Part shown: piece by piece, positions 1 to 9,327 of the stretch | Position numbering within the stretch: position 1 is the first letter of the stretch | How the letters are laid out: every line of letters begins with the position of its first letter | Origin: Paenibacillus silvisoli | Lineage (GTDB): Bacteria; Bacillota; Bacilli; Paenibacillales; Paenibacillaceae | Assembly: GCF_030866765.1 (NCBI RefSeq) | Contig: NZ_CP133017.1 | Span: 5,050,501-5,114,500, forward strand | Direction: 5' to 3' | DNA length: 64,000 nucleotides | The notes under the pieces: model-generated | The model's database searches: none | Seen by the model: the letters and a program-made list of their open reading frames with translations, nothing else | What the model was told of the DNA's origin: nothing | Made by a program: the position numbers and the translations under genes

Positions 1-782
1 ATTAACCCGAGTCGATAAACATAGGTGTCGATGATGTCGCCGGTTTCATAGACGACGGGGCTGTAGAGGTTAAACACTTGATCAAAGCCGGCGTTGAGGA
101 TGTTGCCTAAGCTGAGCGTCGAAAGCAAAATGACGATTGGCGCCATGCCGGGCAGCGTAATATGCCAGGTCTGCTTCCATCTGCCTGCGCCATCCATTTC
201 GGCCGCTTCGTAGAGTGCCGGATTAATACTGGTCAGCGCGGCCAAGTAAACGATCGTGCTGAACCCGAATTCCTTCCAGACATCCGACACGACCAAGGAA
301 GGACGGAACCATTCCGGCGTACCGAGGAAGAAGATCGGCTTGATGCCGAAGATCGACAGAAACTGGTTCACGATGCCGGTGGACGGGGACAGCACATCGA
401 TCAAAATACCTGAGAGAATAATCCAGGACAAGAAATGCGGCAAGTAAATGATCGTTTGAATGATTCTTTTGTAGAACATTTTCGCGACTTCGTTCAGCAG
501 CAGCGCGACGATGATCGGCACGACGAGGCCTGCGGCCATTTTGAACACGGCGATGATGATCGTATTGCGGATGACGTTCGCCGTATCCGGCATCGTGAAC
601 ACATACTCGAAATTATCGAATCCGATCCAGTCGGAGCCGAACAAGCCCTTGGTCGGAATGAAATTCTGAAAGCCGATCGACAAGCCGGCCATCGGCAAGT
701 AGCTGAACAGCACGATCATGACGAGTCCGGGCAAAATCATGAGGTGTAAGCCCCAGTCCGGAATTTTGTTTCTGGTTCTCAT
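1..782 (-). CDS. Sugar ABC transporter permease, LplB type (C-terminus cut by window)
   Basis: Inner-membrane permease of a carbohydrate ABC importer. The ATG at 782 opens MRTRNKIPDWGLHLMIL and the frame stays open to the window edge, so about 260 residues are visible and the C-terminus is missing. Several hydrophobic helices are seen, plus the permease coupling loop EAAEMDGAGRWKQTWHITLP, the EAA motif that contacts the ATPase. It lies 62 bp downstream of the lipoprotein binding protein gene on the same strand and is probably co-transcribed with it. In LplABC loci a second permease usually follows, which would lie beyond the window. The family assignment is firm; the substrate is not shown, but the neighbouring GH78-like enzyme suggests a plant oligosaccharide. 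Confidence 0.88.
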   Translation of the reverse strand, partial: MRTRNKIPDWGLHLMILPGLVMIVLFSYLPMAGLSIGFQNFIPTKGLFGSDWIGFDNFEYVFTMPDTANVIRNTIIIAVFKMAAGLVVPIIVALLLNEVAKMFYKRIIQTIIYLPHFLSWIILSGILIDVLSPSTGIVNQFLSIFGIKPIFFLGTPEWFRPSLVVSDVWKEFGFSTIVYLAALTSINPALYEAAEMDGAGRWKQTWHITLPGMAPIVILLSTLSLGNILNAGFDQVFNLYSPVVYETGDIIDTYVYRLGL

Positions 783-844
783 CGCTGCACCCCTTATATG
801 AAGGAAGAAGGGAAGGCATCCTTCCCTTCTTCTTCGATTCAATA

Positions 845-2584
845 TTATTTATTGTTGGCTGCGTACCACTCGTTAAGCTCCGCCGTGATTTGATCGCCGC
901 CGGAAGCCTTCCAGTTCTCCACGAACGTATCGAAGGAATCGACCGATTCGCCCAAAATGATCTTCGTGATCATCTGCTTCTCCATATCCATCAGGATGGA
1001 GCCCTTCTGCGCCATCGTCGGCGTCGGAGCGCCGATAAACTCGTTCGTCAGCATCAAGTTGTTATCCGTGTAGTGGGCAATGATGGAGTACGAGCCCTCT
1101 GGACCCCATGTGCGGTCCGCGCCCCAGTTCGTGACGTCCTTCTCCTTGACGTATTTCATGTAGGCGTCGTAGTACTGCTTCTGCTCCGGATTCAAGCCGG
1201 ACGTATCCTCGCTCTTGAACGCGTCCTGCAGCAAGCGCCATGCCGTCAAGTTCTTCTCGGGCACTTGTCCGTCAACCGGCGAGAACGGGAAGATGCCGTA
1301 GTTTTCGCCGTCGATGATTTGCGTGTGGTACACGGACGGCTCGGAGGTCGCGCCGTACAGCTTCTCGTAGTACAGATTCAGCATTTTCACGAGCGCTTCC
1401 GGATGCTTGTACCCTTTCTTCACCGCGTAGAACCAAGTCGATTGCGGTTGAACGACGCCGACCGCCGCCGGTTGATCATCGACCGAAACGATCGGATACG
1501 GCTTCCATTCCATGTTCGGATTTTTCTGCTTGTCGGTCGGATCGATCGGCCAGCCGATGTTCCAGAAATGTCCGAAGTGAACGCCGGTTTTCTCGTTCTT
1601 CTCGTTCTCCGCCGATTTCGGGCCGTCGTAAACGACGAATTGCGGGTCGATGGCGCCGGCTTTATAGAGCTCCTGCAGCTTTGCCAAAGCCGGTTTCATT
1701 TCCGGCTGGATGGAGCCGTATACGAGCTTGCCGTCTTTGTCTTTGATCCACATCGACGTGGACTCATTGCTGTACGGGTAAGCGTGGAAGCCGTTAAACC
1801 AGCCGCGAAGGCCGGAATAGCCGTCCCACAGCGTTTTGTTCAGGTTCAGGCCGTACGTGTCCTTCTTGCCGTTGCCGTCCGGATCGTCGTTCGTGAACGC
1901 GAGGATAATCTTCACGAGATCATCGATCGTTTTCGGCTCCGGCAGCCCCAGCTTGATGCGCCAGTCTTCGCGGATCCAGATCATATCGACGTCGTCGTTG
2001 CCGCGGACATAGCCCGGAATCGCCATCAGCTTGCCGTCGTACGAAGCCGATTTCTTAGGCAATGCGTTGTTTGCGTTCATCGTGTCTTTCAGCATCGGCG
2101 AAGCGTATTTCTCGAACACGTCCGTCATATCCTCGATCATGTCGCCCTGCACCAGCGTTTGCAGCTGCTTGGCGTTGACCGGGATCAAGTCCGGCAAATC
2201 GCCGGAGACGATCGAAACGTTCATCTTCTGATCGAACTGGGCGTTGGAGACGTTCCAGTTGTTTTTGATTTTGATGCCTAGCATTTCTTCATAGGCCCGC
2301 GACCACGTGTTATTGTCCCAAGAGTCGCCGGGAGGGAATTTCGTGCCGTCGAGCGTGCTGCGTACCGTCGTCAGATCGATTGGCGGATCATATTTGCCGA
2401 ACGGATCTACCGTTTCGTTCGCGGTGTTCCCGTTTGCCGCAGCATTCGTTTCCGTGCCGTTTGAACCGCTGTCGCTCGCGCCGTTGTTAGTCGAATTGCC
2501 TGTGTTATTGGAGCTGCAAGCCGAAACGAGAAGCAAGGAAACCAGACTAGTGGCAAGCAACAGTTTAGTCCTTCTTTTGCTCAT
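845..2584 (-). CDS. Extracellular sugar-binding lipoprotein, LplA type
   Basis: 579-residue solute-binding component of a carbohydrate ABC importer, anchored outside the membrane. A lipoprotein signal peptide ends at the lipobox LVSAC with Cys23, followed by a Ser/Asn/Gly-rich linker to about residue 60 and then a long type 1 binding-protein fold. A strong GGAGGAG lies 9 bases before the ATG. It is followed by the LplB permease and preceded by a YesM-type kinase on the same strand. Large binding proteins of this group (500-580 residues) typically take oligosaccharides. The ligand cannot be read from the sequence. Confidence 0.88.
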   Translation of the reverse strand: MSKRRTKLLLATSLVSLLLVSACSSNNTGNSTNNGASDSGSNGTETNAAANGNTANETVDPFGKYDPPIDLTTVRSTLDGTKFPPGDSWDNNTWSRAYEEMLGIKIKNNWNVSNAQFDQKMNVSIVSGDLPDLIPVNAKQLQTLVQGDMIEDMTDVFEKYASPMLKDTMNANNALPKKSASYDGKLMAIPGYVRGNDDVDMIWIREDWRIKLGLPEPKTIDDLVKIILAFTNDDPDGNGKKDTYGLNLNKTLWDGYSGLRGWFNGFHAYPYSNESTSMWIKDKDGKLVYGSIQPEMKPALAKLQELYKAGAIDPQFVVYDGPKSAENEKNEKTGVHFGHFWNIGWPIDPTDKQKNPNMEWKPYPIVSVDDQPAAVGVVQPQSTWFYAVKKGYKHPEALVKMLNLYYEKLYGATSEPSVYHTQIIDGENYGIFPFSPVDGQVPEKNLTAWRLLQDAFKSEDTSGLNPEQKQYYDAYMKYVKEKDVTNWGADRTWGPEGSYSIIAHYTDNNLMLTNEFIGAPTPTMAQKGSILMDMEKQMITKIILGESVDSFDTFVENWKASGGDQITAELNEWYAANNK

Positions 2585-2624
2585 TTGATTGACTCCTCCG
2601 CTATCTATTTGTGTTTACAAGATC

Positions 2625-2652
2625 ATTATAGAGGGGGACCTTTCAGTCGAAA
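2625..2652 (-). promoter_or_regulatory. Putative sigma-A promoter of the LplA-type gene
   Basis: On the minus strand a perfect TATAAT (2625-2630) stands about 40 bp ahead of the binding-protein ATG, with a weak TTTCGA 16 bp upstream. The weak -35 would fit a promoter that needs an activator, as expected for a two-component-regulated sugar importer. Confidence 0.4.
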
Positions 2653-2691
2653 TATACTAAAAATCCGTCATCCTTGAAGTTTCTTATCCAC

Positions 2692-4449
2692 TTACTGCGC
2701 TTGAGACCTCATGATGACAAGCTCCACCTTTAAGCCGCCGTTCTCTCCGTGACCGAGCACGATGCCGCTCTCCTTGCCGAATTGCAGCTGCAGCCTCCGG
2801 TGCACGTTGCGAATGCCGGTAATCTCTTCGCCTTCCATCGACGACCCGAGCTCTGCTTGCAGCTTTTGCAGATTGGTATCATCCATGCCCGCTCCGTTGT
2901 CTTCTACGATGATCCGAACCGTCTCCGGATTGGATACGATCCGGATTGTAATGAGCCCGTCGTCGCTCATGCGCTCGACTCCGTATTTGTAGGCGTTCTC
3001 GATGATCGGCTGCACGATGAGCTTCGGTACGAGCACGTCCTTGCAGTCGTCCGGCAGCGGATCGAACTCCGCGTCGATCCGGTTCGAGAAGCGGATTTGC
3101 TGAATGTCTACATATAAGCGCGCGTGCTTCAGCTCCTGCTCGAGCGGAATTTCGGATGCGCCGTTGCGCGTAATGAACTGGAAATACTCGCCCAGATACT
3201 GACTGAACAAAATAACGCTCTCGTAGTCGTTCATCTTGGCAAGCCGATGCAAAATGAAATAGGTATTGTACAGAAAGTGCGGATTGATCTGCGACTGCAG
3301 CTGCTTGAGCTCCGAGTTTTTCGCTCTTAAATCCTGTTCGTACAGCTTATGAATGAGGTCCTTCAGCTTCGATACCATCGAATTGAAATGCTCATAGAGA
3401 TAACGGAATTCGTCCTGGCCTTTGGGAAGCGCGGCCGGCTCGAGATAGCCATCCTCCACCTTGCGGAACAGGAACACCAGCTTCGTCAGCGGCTTATGGA
3501 TGAGCCGGTAAATCCACGTTGCGAAGACGGCGATGATGAGCATCGAGATAATCGACAGCACCCAAAACCAGATGCGATAGGAGCTCAGGTCGCCTAGTAC
3601 CTGCTTCTCCGGGATGTACACGAGCAGCGCCATGTGCGTGCTAGGATCCATTTGATAGGATACGAGATAGTCCGTCGTTCCTGAGCGGAACCTATTGATT
3701 TCCGGCAGCTCCTTGTCGGTCCTTACTTGGATGTTGTCCAGCATCGACGAAATAAAGGTCGGGTCCTGCTCATTCGTGATGGTCCACCCTTGCTGAAGGT
3801 CGGCCAGCACGGCGCCCGCGCCTTCGTAATCCTTCGTAAAGGTGGCCAGCGCCTTTCGAAGCTCGGTCACGGACAGCTCGATAAAGACGACGTAATCCGG
3901 CTTAAGCTGCGTCAGAATCGCATCCGGGTAAATGTAACCGAGCAGCAGCCTGTCCTTGTAATACATGAGGGGAGAGCCGGTAGCATGGTACTGCTTGACG
4001 AACGCGTCCACCGCGTCCCGGTCGACCGTTCCGATCGCGTTGTCGTTGGAGACGACTTTGCCGGTCTCCAGCATTTGCGCGGAAACATTTTTGATATAGG
4101 TGCTGGATGTCTTAATGATCTGCATCTTCTCCTGCGCCCGGAGAATCGTCTCGCCCCACTCGTATTTGCCGAGCGTATTGTACAGGTAGACGAGCCGCTG
4201 CAAATCCCGGTCGAAAATAAACTCCTTCTGGTGCTGAATCATCCGGTTCAGCTCCACGGCCAGCAAGTTGGAGAAGTAGGCGGTTCTGGCGCCGAGCGAT
4301 TTGTCGATCTCCCGCTTGACCGCCGACTCGCCCTTCGAGTTGATCACTAAGCTGAGCACGCACAGAGGCGTAATGACGAACATGAAGACGACGATGATTT
4401 TGGCGAAAATCGATTTGGATTTGAACACCTCGAGCGCTCTCTGCTGCAT
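2692..4449 (-). CDS. Sensor histidine kinase, YesM family
   Basis: Membrane sensor kinase of 585 residues. From the start chosen here: a transmembrane segment near the N-terminus, an extracellular sensor domain of about 260 residues, a second transmembrane segment, a HAMP linker, the His_kinase box with NPHFLYN (phospho-accepting His), and a HATPase domain with ENAYKYGV and DNGAGM. An ATG 45 bp further upstream is in frame, but AGGAGG lies 9 bases before the ATG at 4449 and nothing comparable precedes the longer start. Family members normally pair with a YesN-type AraC response regulator; none is adjacent here, since the next gene upstream is a divergent glycosidase. The partner may lie left of the window. 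Confidence 0.88.
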   Translation of the reverse strand: MQQRALEVFKSKSIFAKIIVVFMFVITPLCVLSLVINSKGESAVKREIDKSLGARTAYFSNLLAVELNRMIQHQKEFIFDRDLQRLVYLYNTLGKYEWGETILRAQEKMQIIKTSSTYIKNVSAQMLETGKVVSNDNAIGTVDRDAVDAFVKQYHATGSPLMYYKDRLLLGYIYPDAILTQLKPDYVVFIELSVTELRKALATFTKDYEGAGAVLADLQQGWTITNEQDPTFISSMLDNIQVRTDKELPEINRFRSGTTDYLVSYQMDPSTHMALLVYIPEKQVLGDLSSYRIWFWVLSIISMLIIAVFATWIYRLIHKPLTKLVFLFRKVEDGYLEPAALPKGQDEFRYLYEHFNSMVSKLKDLIHKLYEQDLRAKNSELKQLQSQINPHFLYNTYFILHRLAKMNDYESVILFSQYLGEYFQFITRNGASEIPLEQELKHARLYVDIQQIRFSNRIDAEFDPLPDDCKDVLVPKLIVQPIIENAYKYGVERMSDDGLITIRIVSNPETVRIIVEDNGAGMDDTNLQKLQAELGSSMEGEEITGIRNVHRRLQLQFGKESGIVLGHGENGGLKVELVIMRSQAQ

Positions 4450-4639
4450 CGGACGGTTACCTCCTGGTTGGTTGCGGTATATGTCTGCTGCCATTATGGG
4501 TAATTATGCGTGCCATTTCATATATAAACATTCTATCTTTCTTGACTTCTCATGTCTTCTTAGTAATTGTTGGCAGGCATGGAAGGCGGATTCTTGTACA
4601 ATGGAGGGGATTCGCAGATTGATAGAGGGAGTGTTCGGA

Positions 4640-7147
4640 GTGGAAGAAAATAAAGCTTGGCAAGCGAAGTGGATCTGGGTGCCGGAAAACGAGGGCGAGG
4701 CGGATGCTGCGAATGCCGACATCGTCTATTTCAGGCGCTCGTTCCACGTTCCCGAAGGCGCGGCATGCCGGCTGACGGTCGATGTTTCCGCGGACAGCCG
4801 GTACCGGCTGTTTCTGAACGGAGAATCCGTATCGTTCGGTCCGTGCAAGGGGGATGGGGCTACTTATTATTATGAGACGATAGATTTGACGGATCGGCTG
4901 AGAACGGGGTTGAACGTGCTGGCGGCGAAGGTCGTACACTTCCCGTATGCGACGAATAGCGGTCGCGCGGTCAGCAGTCCGGCTTCCGTATGGCGGTCCG
5001 ACCGCGGCGCGTTTCTATTGAACGGCGAGCTCTTGGGGGCGGGTGGCAGCGTTGTTGAATCGCTGCATACCGGCGGTACAGGCGGAGACAATAGCGGATC
5101 GTGGCGCTCGCTTCGCGACCGTTCCGTCCGCTACCAGAAAGAGAAGTTTACGCTGTTCGTCGGCGGCGCCGAGCAGGTGGTCGGCGCGTTGGTGCCGCAC
5201 GGCTGGGAGAGCTGCGCGTATGATGACAGCGCTTGGTTGGCTGCCGTTACGATCAGCGAGACGCATGACGGGATGTGGGGCGCTCAAATGCCGTGGCAGC
5301 TGACGGCGCGAACGATCCCTGCTTTATATGAATCGGAGCGGACATTCGAGCGGGTGATGCGGTCGGGGGGTATTCGCGGCGGGGATGGATGCGATGGCAG
5401 CGACGATGACAGCGGCGGTGGCAGCGTAACGGTAAGCGGCGAGGCGCCGGATAGGGCGGCGGATGAGGCTGCTGGTGGAGCTGGCGGCGTTGATTTGGCG
5501 GGGCGCGTGGTTCCCCCAGGCGAGACGCATTGGTTCGAGCTCGATGCAGGCTCGCTCAGCACCGGGTACCTTCAGCTTTGGCTGGCCGGCGGATCGGGTG
5601 CCGAGGTACGGCTGCTTTGTTCCGAATGCTACGAATATCCGATGGAGCCCGGCGGCCGGCGCGACAAAGGCGTTCGCGATGAATGGAAGGAAGGCAAGTC
5701 GCTTTATGGACCGGTTGATGTCTATACCGTGGCCGGTGTAGGGGAGGCAGATCGGCCGGAGTACTACGAGCCTTTCTGGTTCCGCGGCTTTCGGTTTGTA
5801 AGGCTTGAAGTGACGGCTTTATCGGAGCCGCTCACGTTGATCGGCTTCACCTATCGCGATACGGGGTATCCGCTTGAGGTGACGGGGCATTTTGCGTGCT
5901 CGGATGACTCGTTCCGTCCGCTGTGGGATATCAGCTTGAACACACTGGCCCGCTGCATGCACGAGACGTACGAAGATACGCCGTATTATGAGCAGATGCA
6001 ATATACGATGGACACGAGGCTGCAAATCCTCTACACGTATATGGTGAGCGGCGACGATCGGCTCGCGCGCAAAGCGATGTACGATTTTCACAGCTCCCTG
6101 CTGCCGAGCGGTCTGCTTCAAGCGCGTTACCCTTCGGTCATTCCGCAGGTGATCACCGGCTTCTCGTTTTTCTGGATATTGATGGTGCACGACCATTATC
6201 TCCACTTCGCCGATGCCGCGCTGGTCGCGCGTTACCGGCCGACGATCGACGCCATTCTGGAATGGTTCGGCCGGCGCGTAGGCGCGGATGGGCTCGTCGG
6301 GCAGCTGCCGGAGAGCTACTGGCAAATGATCGACTGGGTCGAGGAATGGAAGGCGCTGTACGGCGCGCCACCGGCAAGCCGCGTCGGGCCGCTGACCGTC
6401 ATCAATCTGATGTATGCGGACGCGCTTAATCGGGCGGCTGATCTCAACGCCTCAACAGGCCGCAGCTGCGTGGCCGCCGAATACTGGGAACGAGCAGATC
6501 GCGTGAATGCCGCCGTTCGTGCGTCCTGCTTCGACGCCGAACGCGGTCTGTTCCGGGACGGCCCGTTCGTGGAGCAGTACAGCCAGCACCCGCAAATTTG
6601 GGCCGTATTGTCCGGCGCGGTGACCGGAGAGGAAGCCGTGGAGCTGATGCGGACGATGCTTGCCGATTCCGGGCTGCCGAAGGCCTCCATCGCTTATGTC
6701 CATTTCCTGTTCCGCGCGCTGTCGCAAACCGGTCTCTATGATCGGACGGCATCCTTGTGGGACATCTGGCGCGAGCAAGTCGAGCTTCACCTGACGGCGT
6801 GGGTCGAAGATCCGGTCTGGCAGCGCAGCGACTGCCACGGCTGGGGCGCCGCGCCGCTGTACGAATTTCCGGCAGAAATTCTCGGCATCACGCCGGAGGA
6901 GCCGGGCTTTGCGCGGATCGCCGTCACGCCGCGGCCGGGCACGCTCCGCTGGGCTTCCGGCACCGTGCCCACTCCGGCCGGCATGGTCGGCGTCTCCTGG
7001 CGCTATGACGACAACGGCGCATTCTGCCTGCGCATCGATGCGCCGCCAAGCGTGCCGGTGACGGCGACGCTCCCCGACGGGACGGCCATCGACCTGCCGG
7101 AAGCGGTCGGCGTGGAGCTGAAGTGCGCGGTGGATGCGCTGTTGTAA
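4640..7147 (+). CDS. Alpha-L-rhamnosidase-like glycoside hydrolase (GH78-like)
   Basis: About 835 residues, cytoplasmic (no signal peptide). An N-terminal beta-sandwich (WIWVPENEGE, then YRLFLNGESVSFGPC) is typical of GH78 rhamnosidases. It is followed by further beta domains and an (alpha/alpha)6 barrel from about residue 430, with ETYEDTPYYEQMQYTMDTR, where the acidic residues are in the catalytic region of the family, and a C-terminal beta domain. The GTG at 4640 is chosen because AGAGGGAG ends 8 bases before it; upstream in-frame ATGs lack a ribosome site. A Gly/Asp/Ala-rich stretch coded by about 5357-5505 looks like an inserted linker. It probably removes rhamnose from oligosaccharides imported by the divergent ABC system. 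Confidence 0.75.
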   Translation: MEENKAWQAKWIWVPENEGEADAANADIVYFRRSFHVPEGAACRLTVDVSADSRYRLFLNGESVSFGPCKGDGATYYYETIDLTDRLRTGLNVLAAKVVHFPYATNSGRAVSSPASVWRSDRGAFLLNGELLGAGGSVVESLHTGGTGGDNSGSWRSLRDRSVRYQKEKFTLFVGGAEQVVGALVPHGWESCAYDDSAWLAAVTISETHDGMWGAQMPWQLTARTIPALYESERTFERVMRSGGIRGGDGCDGSDDDSGGGSVTVSGEAPDRAADEAAGGAGGVDLAGRVVPPGETHWFELDAGSLSTGYLQLWLAGGSGAEVRLLCSECYEYPMEPGGRRDKGVRDEWKEGKSLYGPVDVYTVAGVGEADRPEYYEPFWFRGFRFVRLEVTALSEPLTLIGFTYRDTGYPLEVTGHFACSDDSFRPLWDISLNTLARCMHETYEDTPYYEQMQYTMDTRLQILYTYMVSGDDRLARKAMYDFHSSLLPSGLLQARYPSVIPQVITGFSFFWILMVHDHYLHFADAALVARYRPTIDAILEWFGRRVGADGLVGQLPESYWQMIDWVEEWKALYGAPPASRVGPLTVINLMYADALNRAADLNASTGRSCVAAEYWERADRVNAAVRASCFDAERGLFRDGPFVEQYSQHPQIWAVLSGAVTGEEAVELMRTMLADSGLPKASIAYVHFLFRALSQTGLYDRTASLWDIWREQVELHLTAWVEDPVWQRSDCHGWGAAPLYEFPAEILGITPEEPGFARIAVTPRPGTLRWASGTVPTPAGMVGVSWRYDDNGAFCLRIDAPPSVPVTATLPDGTAIDLPEAVGVELKCAVDALL

Positions 7148-7818
7148 TAACAGGCGGATATACCGCTAACGGTTGCCACAGCGCTTATTACCGCAAAAAT
7201 AGCCCATCCTAAAATCTAACGGTTGCCGCAGCGCTTATTTCGCCGAAATCGCCCCAAATCGCTGCCTAAATCGCCAAATAGCCTCCATGGCAACCGTTAC
7301 AGTTTCAAAGGGGCCTTTTTGGGGCGAAATAGCCTCCGTGGCAACCGTTAGCTCATGAGCGGTAGCATGAGGCAGTTTCGCAATTGCACCTTTCGTACCG
7401 TTCGACAGCAAGAAGGCTGCTCATCATAGGAGCAGCCTTCTTTAACATGTGGATATACGCTAACGGTTGCCACAGCGCCTATTTCCGCAAAAATGGCCCT
7501 TTCTAAATCTAATGGTTGCCACAGCGTTTATTTCGCCGAAATCGCCCCAATTCACTGCCTAAATCGCCAAATAGCCTCTGTGGCAACCGTTAGCTCATGC
7601 GCGGTAGCATGAGGGAGTTCCGCTGGATCGCGCTAAAGACTCTAACGGATACGCGTGTCCGTTAGAGCCCAAAACGATGGATGTCCGTTACAGCCGAATT
7701 TGCTCCTCAAAATCATGTTTTCCGAATGTAACGGTCATCGGTGACCGTTACAACTGGATTTTTGGAATTTCCCCCGTCTAACGGACATCCATGTCCATTA
7801 GACGCTCGAACCAAAAGC
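7148..7818. repeat. Intergenic repeat island: duplicated block plus short hairpins
   Basis: No gene is seen here. Two related blocks (about 7157-7385 and 7451-7622) share most of their sequence. Each is bounded by inverted copies of CTAACGGTTGCCACAG (7166-7181 and 7460-7475) and CTGTGGCAACCGTTAG-like words (about 7336-7351 and 7578-7593), so each can fold into a long cruciform. They are followed by short perfect hairpins: CTAACGGA...TCCGTTAG near 7641, TAACGGTCA-TCGG-TGACCGTTA (7729-7750) and CTAACGGACAT-CC-ATGTCCATTAG (7778-7801). The same words recur at 34.2 kb. Confidence 0.75.
7411..7443. terminator. Hairpin terminator inside the repeat island
   Basis: AGAAGGCTGCTC and GAGCAGCCTTCT form a perfect 12-bp stem with a 7-base loop, followed by TTT on the plus strand. 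It lies about 260 bp after the GH78-like gene, and the A-rich flank is too short for a strong opposite-strand terminator. It separates the two duplicated blocks. Confidence 0.55.
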
Positions 7819-9297
7819 TTAAACCCGCCAAGCCGCCTGGCTCAACCGCAGCTGCATCGGGAAGCTCACCCGATCCGTGCGCTCATCGATCACGACCGCC
7901 TCGATGCCGAACATCTCGGCGAAGTCGATCATCTGCTCCGCGGACACCTCGTACGAGAAGCCGGTATGATGCGCGCCGCCGGCCAAAATCCACGCCTCGA
8001 CGCCGTCCTTCAGGTTCGGCAGCACCTGCCACAGCACCCGCGCGACAGGCAGCTTCGGCATGTCCTGCGCCACTTCCACCGCATTCACTTGATTGACCAG
8101 CAAGCGGAAGCGATGGCCAAGATCGATGATGCTCGCATTAATAGCGGCACCGCTCCGGCCGTTGAAGACCATCCGCGCCGGATCCGCTTTGCCGCCGATG
8201 CCGAGCGGATGAACCTCGATGCGCGGCTTCCCGTCCGCGATCGTCGGGCAAATTTCCAGCATATGCGCGCCAAGAACCAGCTCGTTGCCCGGCTCTAAAT
8301 GATACGTATAATCCTCCATGAAGGACGTGCCCTTCCCGTCGGCCATAATTTTCATCAGCCTGACGAGCGCGGCCGTCTTCCAATCCCCTTCGCCGCCGAA
8401 TCCGTAGCCGTCGGCCATCAATCGCTGTACCGCCAAGCCCGGCAGCTGCTCCAAGCCGTGCAAATCCTCGAACGTCGTCGTAAACGCCGTAAAGCCGCCC
8501 TCTTCCAAGAAGCTCCGCATGCCGAGCTCGATCCGCGCCTGATAAGCGATGGAGCCCCGTTTCTCCTCCGTATCCGCGACTATGGTATATTGCTCCTCAT
8601 ATTCGGCCACGAGACGATCGACGGCTTCTTGCGATACCGCGTTTACGCGCTGCACCAAATCGCCAACGCCATACGTGTTCACCGACCAGCCGAAACGGAT
8701 TTCCGCCTCCACCTTATCGCCTTCCGTTACCGCCACCTGCCTCATGTTGTCGCCGAAACGGGCTACCTTGAGCGTCTTGCTCTCGCAGAGAGCGACGGCC
8801 GTCCGCTGCCAGCCGCCGATTTGCGAGCGAACCGCTCCATCCTGCCAATGGCCGAATACCACTTTGCGGGAACGCCCCATGCGCGTCCCGATAAAACCGT
8901 GCTCGCGATCGCCGTGAGCGGCTTGGTTCGTGTTCATGAAATCCATGTCGATCGCGCTCCACGGGATATCGCGGTTGTACTGCGTCGCGAAATGCAAATG
9001 CGGCTTGTTCAGCTGCGCCAATCCGGCGATCCACATTTTAGACGGCGAGAACGTATGCATCCACGTAATGACGCCGGCGCAGCGCTCATCGCTGCTCGCC
9101 TCGACCAATGTTTTTCGAATGTCTTCAGGCGTAGTCAGCAGCGCCTTGAACACGATTTTATACGAGATGGATGAGTCCGAATTCAGTCCTTCTACCATTT
9201 CTTTCGAATGGGCTTCCACTTCCAAAAGCGTCTCAACACCGTATAGATGCTGGCTCCCCGTCAAAAACCAAAACTCGTAAGGCTTCACGTTCAACAT
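7819..9297 (-). CDS. araA: L-arabinose isomerase
   Basis: Converts L-arabinose to L-ribulose in the cytoplasm, the first step of arabinose catabolism. 492 residues, the usual family length. It opens with the family signature [12 protein letters not shown] and holds the conserved [11 protein letters not shown]-type region (here [16 protein letters not shown]) and [20 protein letters not shown], which carries metal-binding His/Glu residues. It is the last gene of an araD-araB-araA operon, 30 bp after araB, and is followed by the repeat island rather than a clear U-tract terminator. Confidence 0.97.
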   Translation of the reverse strand: MLNVKPYEFWFLTGSQHLYGVETLLEVEAHSKEMVEGLNSDSSISYKIVFKALLTTPEDIRKTLVEASSDERCAGVITWMHTFSPSKMWIAGLAQLNKPHLHFATQYNRDIPWSAIDMDFMNTNQAAHGDREHGFIGTRMGRSRKVVFGHWQDGAVRSQIGGWQRTAVALCESKTLKVARFGDNMRQVAVTEGDKVEAEIRFGWSVNTYGVGDLVQRVNAVSQEAVDRLVAEYEEQYTIVADTEEKRGSIAYQARIELGMRSFLEEGGFTAFTTTFEDLHGLEQLPGLAVQRLMADGYGFGGEGDWKTAALVRLMKIMADGKGTSFMEDYTYHLEPGNELVLGAHMLEICPTIADGKPRIEVHPLGIGGKADPARMVFNGRSGAAINASIIDLGHRFRLLVNQVNAVEVAQDMPKLPVARVLWQVLPNLKDGVEAWILAGGAHHTGFSYEVSAEQMIDFAEMFGIEAVVIDERTDRVSFPMQLRLSQAAWRV

Positions 9298-9327
9298 CGT
9301 ACATGCCCCTTTCGGTTCGTTATAGTT

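Noticed and set aside
890-2281. 463-codon frame on the plus strand
   Set aside because: Antisense shadow of the lipoprotein gene; composition unlike a real protein and no ribosome site.
4301-4639. N-terminal extension of the GH78-like gene
   Set aside because: It runs back into the divergent kinase gene; a good ribosome site is only found before 4640.
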